Source: 66-474 sp044464225
GTDB lineage: Bacteria > Pseudomonadota > Gammaproteobacteria > Xanthomonadales > Rhodanobacteraceae
Direction: 5' to 3'
Length of the DNA: 64,000 bases
Assembly: GCA_044464225.1 (NCBI GenBank)
Contig: JBIQLN010000001.1
Span: 186,001-250,000 of the forward strand
Each line of letters begins with the position of its first letter. Position 1 is the first letter of the stretch. Both the position numbers and the translations under genes were made by a program. Under the pieces are notes generated by a model, which saw only the letters and a list, made by a program, of their open reading frames with translations, was not told the DNA's origin and ran no database searches. Of the stretch, positions 60,403 to 64,000 are shown piece by piece.

Positions 60403-62403
60403 TCAGGCCGGCAGCTTGAAGTCGGCCACCGAGCGGCGCAGCTCCTGTGCAAGTTGCGCAAGGTTGCCGATCGACTCCGCGGTCTGGTTCGCGCCTACCG
60501 AAGTCTGCGCGGTGATCTGCTGAATCGAACTCATCGTCGAACTGATGTTGGTAGCCGCGGCGGACTGCTGCTTGGCCGCGCTGGAGATGCCCTGAATCAA
60601 CCCTGCGAGGTTGTTCGACACCTTTTCGATCTCGCCCAGCGCGGTGCCGGCGTCCTCGGCCAGGCGCGCACCGTTCACCACCTGCGTGGTGGTCTGTTCC
60701 ATTGAGCTGACCGCCTCGACGGTATCGGACTGAATCGTCTGCACCAGGGTCTCGATTCGCTTGGTCGCGCCGGTCGCGCGTTCCGCCAGTCGCTGCACTT
60801 CGTCCGCGACCACCGCGAAGCCGCGGCCTGCTTCGCCGGCCGAGGCCGCCTGGATCGCCGCGTTCAAGGCCAGGATGTTGGTCTGCTCGGCGATGTCGTT
60901 GATGAGTTCGACGATCGAGCCGATTTCCTGCGAAGACTCGCCGAGCCGCTTGATGCGCTTGGACGTCTCCTGGATCTGCTCGCGGATCGAATCCATGCCC
61001 GAGATCGTCTGGCGCACGATCTGCGCACCGTTCGACGCGATCTGCACCGAGCGCTGCGCCACTTCCGCGGAGTCGGCGGAGTTGCGCGATACCTGGTCGA
61101 TGGACACCGCCATCTCGTTGATCTTGGCCGAGGCCGAGGTGATCTGTTCGGCCTGCTGGTTGGCCGCGTCCGCCAGGTGCTTGGCGGTGGCCTGGGTTTC
61201 CTGGGCGGCCGATGACACCCGCACGGCCGTCTCGTTGATGGTGGTCACCAGGGAGCGCAGCGCCTCGACCGCGAAGTTCACCGAGTCGGCGATCGCGCCG
61301 GTGATGTCTTCGGTCACGGTCGCCTTCACCGTCAGGTCGCCTTCCGCGAGCGTACCCATTTCATCCAGCAAGCGCATGATCGCCTGCTGGTTGCGTTCGT
61401 TGAGGCTGCGGCTTTCGGCCGAGCGCTTGCGTTCGGTACGGATGAAGTTGAGCGCCAGGATCACCGCCAGCACCGCCGCGGCAACCGCGCCAAGCAGGCC
61501 CCACCACACGTTCGGGAACGGGCGGGTCTGCGGCAATTTGCCGAGCGCATTGGAAACGGCGTTGGCCTTCAGCAACACGTCCTGCGAATCGACCGATGCC
61601 TGGGTGGCGGCGTTCTTCACCGTCACCAGCGTCGGCGCGGCGGCGATCACCTTCTGCACGGGCGCCTCGAGGCCGGCCCAGGACTTCTGCACGCCCGCGA
61701 GGATCTTGTCGGCTTCACCCGAGGAGCCGGCAACGAGCTGCTTCAGGGTTTCACCATAGTTGGTGGAGTCGAGCGCGAGGCCGTTGGCGGCCGACGCGGA
61801 ATCCGCGCCGCCCTGCAACACGTCACCCACGCGACGGATCAGGCGGTCACCCGAGACCATCAGTTGCGATGCGGTGTAGATGCTGGAAGCCGACCCCTTG
61901 GACTGCAGGATGTTGATGACCTGGTTGATCTTGGAGTTCAGGTCCGGCATCTGCTGGTTGAAGGTGGCGGCCTGCGAAGCGGAATCGAGCACTGCATCCT
62001 TGTTCGCTTCGATCTTGCCAAGGTCGGCATTCAACTGGTTCCACGATTTGGTCAGCGCGGCCATTGGCTCGCGCACGCCGATCGCATCGACGTAGGCCGG
62101 CAGCCCGGTGGCGGGGTCGCCCTGGTTCAAGTGGTTGACCGCGGCGGCGATGGCCGAGCGCGTGCTGGTCAATTCCTTGAACGCGTCGATGTTGCCGTTG
62201 GCGGCCTGCAGCGCGAAGTTGGCGACCTGCTGCGAGTTCACCTGGATCTGCGTGGTGAGCTGCGCCGCCGAACGGTCCTGGCTGTCGTGGCGGTTCAGCA
62301 GGAAAAAGTCCGCGCCGGCGAGAATGATCGCCAGCAGCAACAGGATGATCAGCCAGGTCTGCAGGGACGTACCCTTGCGTGCTGCTCCGGAATTCGCGCT
62401 CAT
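60403..62403 (-). CDS. pilJ: Twitching-motility methyl-accepting receptor PilJ
   Basis: 666 residues from MSANSG at 62403, placed by GAGGTGGGAATC upstream; the ATG at 62412 lacks a site. Helix 1 (about 17-34) and helix 2 (about 305-325) frame a periplasmic PilJ sensor domain, rich in Ala/Asn/Gln/Ser helices. A HAMP-like section and a signalling hairpin follow, with AIQAASAGEAGRGFAVVADEVQRLAERATGATKRIE at the tip. It senses pilin or surface contact and drives ChpA. No CheR-type gene (pilK) follows, unlike Pseudomonas, so its methylation sites may be unused. Confidence 0.93.
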   Translation of the reverse strand: MSANSGAARKGTSLQTWLIILLLLAIILAGADFFLLNRHDSQDRSAAQLTTQIQVNSQQVANFALQAANGNIDAFKELTSTRSAIAAAVNHLNQGDPATGLPAYVDAIGVREPMAALTKSWNQLNADLGKIEANKDAVLDSASQAATFNQQMPDLNSKINQVINILQSKGSASSIYTASQLMVSGDRLIRRVGDVLQGGADSASAANGLALDSTNYGETLKQLVAGSSGEADKILAGVQKSWAGLEAPVQKVIAAAPTLVTVKNAATQASVDSQDVLLKANAVSNALGKLPQTRPFPNVWWGLLGAVAAAVLAVILALNFIRTERKRSAESRSLNERNQQAIMRLLDEMGTLAEGDLTVKATVTEDITGAIADSVNFAVEALRSLVTTINETAVRVSSAAQETQATAKHLADAANQQAEQITSASAKINEMAVSIDQVSRNSADSAEVAQRSVQIASNGAQIVRQTISGMDSIREQIQETSKRIKRLGESSQEIGSIVELINDIAEQTNILALNAAIQAASAGEAGRGFAVVADEVQRLAERATGATKRIETLVQTIQSDTVEAVSSMEQTTTQVVNGARLAEDAGTALGEIEKVSNNLAGLIQGISSAAKQQSAAATNISSTMSSIQQITAQTSVGANQTAESIGNLAQLAQELRRSVADFKLPA

Positions 62404-62480
62404 GATTCCCACCTCGTTGCCGTGTATGTCGCTTGCATATTCGTTGCTCCCCGCCGGGAGTCCCCCTGAGCCCTCGCGAA

Positions 62481-63116
62481 CTAAACCGCTGCGTGCTGGA
62501 ACTCCGCCGCATGGGTCAATTCCACCATGCTGAAGCGGCCCAGCCGCACCGGCCCAACCGTCACGTTCTCGGTGACGAAGCGCGCCAGCCGCGCATCGGC
62601 TTCGCCCTCCGCATCGGAGCGATCGGCATCGGTCAGGTTGCGCTGACCCAGCAATTCATCCACCAGCAGCCCGACGTTGCCGCCGCTTTGCTTCACCACC
62701 AGCACGCGCGCGCGCCCGGTGACATGGGTACGTTGCTCGAACAGGAACTGTTTCAGGTCCACCAGCGCAATCAGGTTGCCGCGCACGTTGGCAACGCCGA
62801 GCATCCACGGACGCGTGGAGGGAATGCTGGTGACGGGCGGCGGCTGCATCAGGATCTCGCTGACTTCGTCGATGCCGCTGACGAAATGGTGGTCGCCCAC
62901 CCGGAAACCGATTGCACGCCACAGGCCCGGTGCCTCGATCTGTTCCGGCACGCCCGGATCATGCTCGAGGCTCCGACGTTCGTAGGCAGCCAGCAGGGCG
63001 TATGCACCCGCCGGCTGCATCACTTCCAAAGCCTCTCCCCCGGCAGGCGCCGCGGCCTGCGCCTGCCGCGCACCGCTGCGATGGCCGTGTTTATCGGGGG
63101 AGCGCTTCTTGCTCAT
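62481..63116 (-). CDS. pilI: CheW-like adaptor PilI
   Basis: 211 residues from MSKKRSPDKHG at 63116; the frame continues upstream into pilH without homology. A basic, Ala-rich N-terminus of about 50 residues is unusual for PilI. The CheW domain follows: GLWRAIGFRVGDHHFVSGIDEVSEILMQPPP, MLGVANVRGNLIALVDLKQFLF and VLVVKQSGGNVGLLVDELLGQRNLTD. It couples PilJ to ChpA at the pole. The start lies 5 bp after the pilH stop. Confidence 0.92.
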   Translation of the reverse strand: MSKKRSPDKHGHRSGARQAQAAAPAGGEALEVMQPAGAYALLAAYERRSLEHDPGVPEQIEAPGLWRAIGFRVGDHHFVSGIDEVSEILMQPPPVTSIPSTRPWMLGVANVRGNLIALVDLKQFLFEQRTHVTGRARVLVVKQSGGNVGLLVDELLGQRNLTDADRSDAEGEADARLARFVTENVTVGPVRLGRFSMVELTHAAEFQHAAV

Positions 63117-63121
63117 CGTTG

Positions 63122-63493
63122 CTAGGCCTGGGCCGTCAGGTGCTTGGCGACGTTGGCGACCAGGTCCTTCTCGCTGACCGGCTTCACCAGCACGTCCTTG
63201 GCGCCCTGGCGCATGCCCCACATGCGGTCGGTTTCCATGTTCTTGGTGGTGACGATCACCACCGGGATGGAACTGGTCTGCGGGTCCTTGGTGAGGCTGC
63301 GGGTGGCCTGGAAGCCGTTCATGCCCGGCATGATCACGTCCATCAGCACGAGGTCGGGCCTGTCTTTCTGCGCGGCGGCGATGCCCGCTTCGGCAGTACC
63401 GGCCGAGGTGACCTTGTGCCCCGCCCGCTCCAGTGCGCCGGAAAAAATCTTCACGTCGGTGGGCGAGTCGTCGATGATCAGGATGTGTGCCAT
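63122..63493 (-). CDS. pilH: Response regulator PilH (CheY-like)
   Basis: 123 residues, a single receiver. ILIIDDSPTDVKIF holds D8-D9, LVLMDVIMPGMNG the phospho-acceptor D52, VIVTTKNMETDRMWGMRQGAKDVLVKPV the Thr and Lys of the switch. The METDRMWGMRQGA segment is typical of PilH. In Pseudomonas it opposes PilG, lowering cAMP and promoting retraction or reversal. It lies between pilG and pilI in the operon. Confidence 0.93.
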   Translation of the reverse strand: MAHILIIDDSPTDVKIFSGALERAGHKVTSAGTAEAGIAAAQKDRPDLVLMDVIMPGMNGFQATRSLTKDPQTSSIPVVIVTTKNMETDRMWGMRQGAKDVLVKPVSEKDLVANVAKHLTAQA

Positions 63494-63532
63494 TGCTTGG
63501 ATTCCCCTGCGCGCATCACCGGTGGTGACGCG

Positions 63533-63937
63533 TCATTTGTCGGCCGCGACATGCTGCCGGATCGCGTCCAGCAATTCGTCGCGGGTGAAAGGTTTGGTGA
63601 GGTACTGCTCGGAACCCACGATCCGACCGCGCGCCTTGTCGAACAGGCCGTCCTTGGAGGACAGCATGATCACGGGGGTCGAGCGGAACACGTGGTTGTT
63701 CTTGATCAGCGCGCAGGTCTGATACCCGTCCAGCCGCGGCATCATGATGTCCACGAAAATGATGTCGGGGCGCAGGTCGGAGATCTTGGCCAGCGCCTCG
63801 AAGCCGTCCACGGCGGTCAACACCTCCGCACCCTCCTTCTTCAGCAGGGTCTCGGCGGTGCGGCGGATGGTCTTCGAGTCGTCAATGACCATTACCTTCA
63901 ATCCGGCAAGGCCATCGTGGTTGACGTTTTCGTTCAC
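63533..63937 (-). CDS. pilG: Response regulator PilG (CheY-like)
   Basis: 134 residues from a GTG at 63937, ten bases after GAGGTGG; P. aeruginosa PilG has 135. The frame is open up to the window edge but only this start fits. KVMVIDDSKTIRRTAETLLKKEGAEVLTAVDGFEAL, phospho-acceptor D63 (IIFVDIMMPRLDGYQTCALIK), LSSKDGLFDKARGRIVGSEQYLTKPF. It stimulates pilus extension through PilB and, in Pseudomonas, adenylate cyclase. It is the first gene of the pilG-chpC operon; 63 bp upstream are in the window, with no promoter I could fix. Confidence 0.93.
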   Translation of the reverse strand: MNENVNHDGLAGLKVMVIDDSKTIRRTAETLLKKEGAEVLTAVDGFEALAKISDLRPDIIFVDIMMPRLDGYQTCALIKNNHVFRSTPVIMLSSKDGLFDKARGRIVGSEQYLTKPFTRDELLDAIRQHVAADK

Positions 63938-64000
63938 GGTCAGGGTTCCACCTCTTCGGGAGGCGGTGAGATTCCATGCAACATGGATGCCACACCGCAT

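Overview
This window is GC-rich chromosomal DNA from a gammaproteobacterium, most likely a member of the Xanthomonadales (Rhodanobacteraceae/Xanthomonadaceae type). The reasons are the pilB-pilC-pilD block with coaE just downstream, the pilGHIJ-chpA-chpB-chpC twitching-chemosensory operon, Nudix/TenI-folA-thyA, proC-yggT, and dispersed intergenic repeats of the kind common in that order. The species cannot be fixed from the sequence. There are about 50 genes, and I saw no tRNA, rRNA, CRISPR array or intact insertion sequence.

Region 1 (1-15868) is a surface-glycan locus lodged between the 3' end of the major type IV pilin gene and pilBCD. Two tandem, paralogous GT-C-like membrane proteins with C-terminal TPR-like regions follow pilA directly. 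After them come two DegT-family sugar aminotransferases, a WbqC-family protein and a sulfotransferase (both in visibly AT-richer DNA), a Wzx-type flippase, a GT2 glycosyltransferase and a zinc-ribbon methyltransferase. A four-gene operon on the opposite strand then encodes a DPM1-like GT2, a GT-B glycosyltransferase, an NAD-dependent epimerase and another GT2. The content and position suggest a pilin glycan or an O-antigen-like glycan.

Region 2 (16133-25399) holds pilB, pilC and pilD, an EptA-like phosphoethanolamine transferase, coaE, and on the minus strand a Nudix/TenI fusion, folA and thyA (nucleotide metabolism).

Region 3 (25569-44754) holds a POT peptide transporter, an MdtABC-type efflux set (one adaptor, two RND pumps, no outer-membrane partner), proC-yggT, a cobalamin-binding-type protein, pdxH, an orphan OmpR-type regulator, a dodecin, a HisN-like phosphatase, bioA, a small secreted protein, rsmE, a gene remnant, a PhzF-family protein and a RidA-family protein.

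Region 4 (44854-52192) is a MexEF-OprN/OqxAB-like efflux operon with a divergent LysR regulator and a plausible operator pair between them.

Region 5 (52396-63937) is the Pil-Chp chemosensory operon, read pilG-pilH-pilI-pilJ-chpA-chpB-chpC on the minus strand. It has no pilK methyltransferase gene, and its ChpB-position protein shows no methylesterase motif, so the system seems to lack receptor-methylation adaptation. ChpA carries a long Ala/Glu/Arg-rich helical linker built from 30-bp tandem repeats.

Three families of short dispersed repeats sit at gene ends and in places supply coding or ribosome-binding sequence to the flanking genes.
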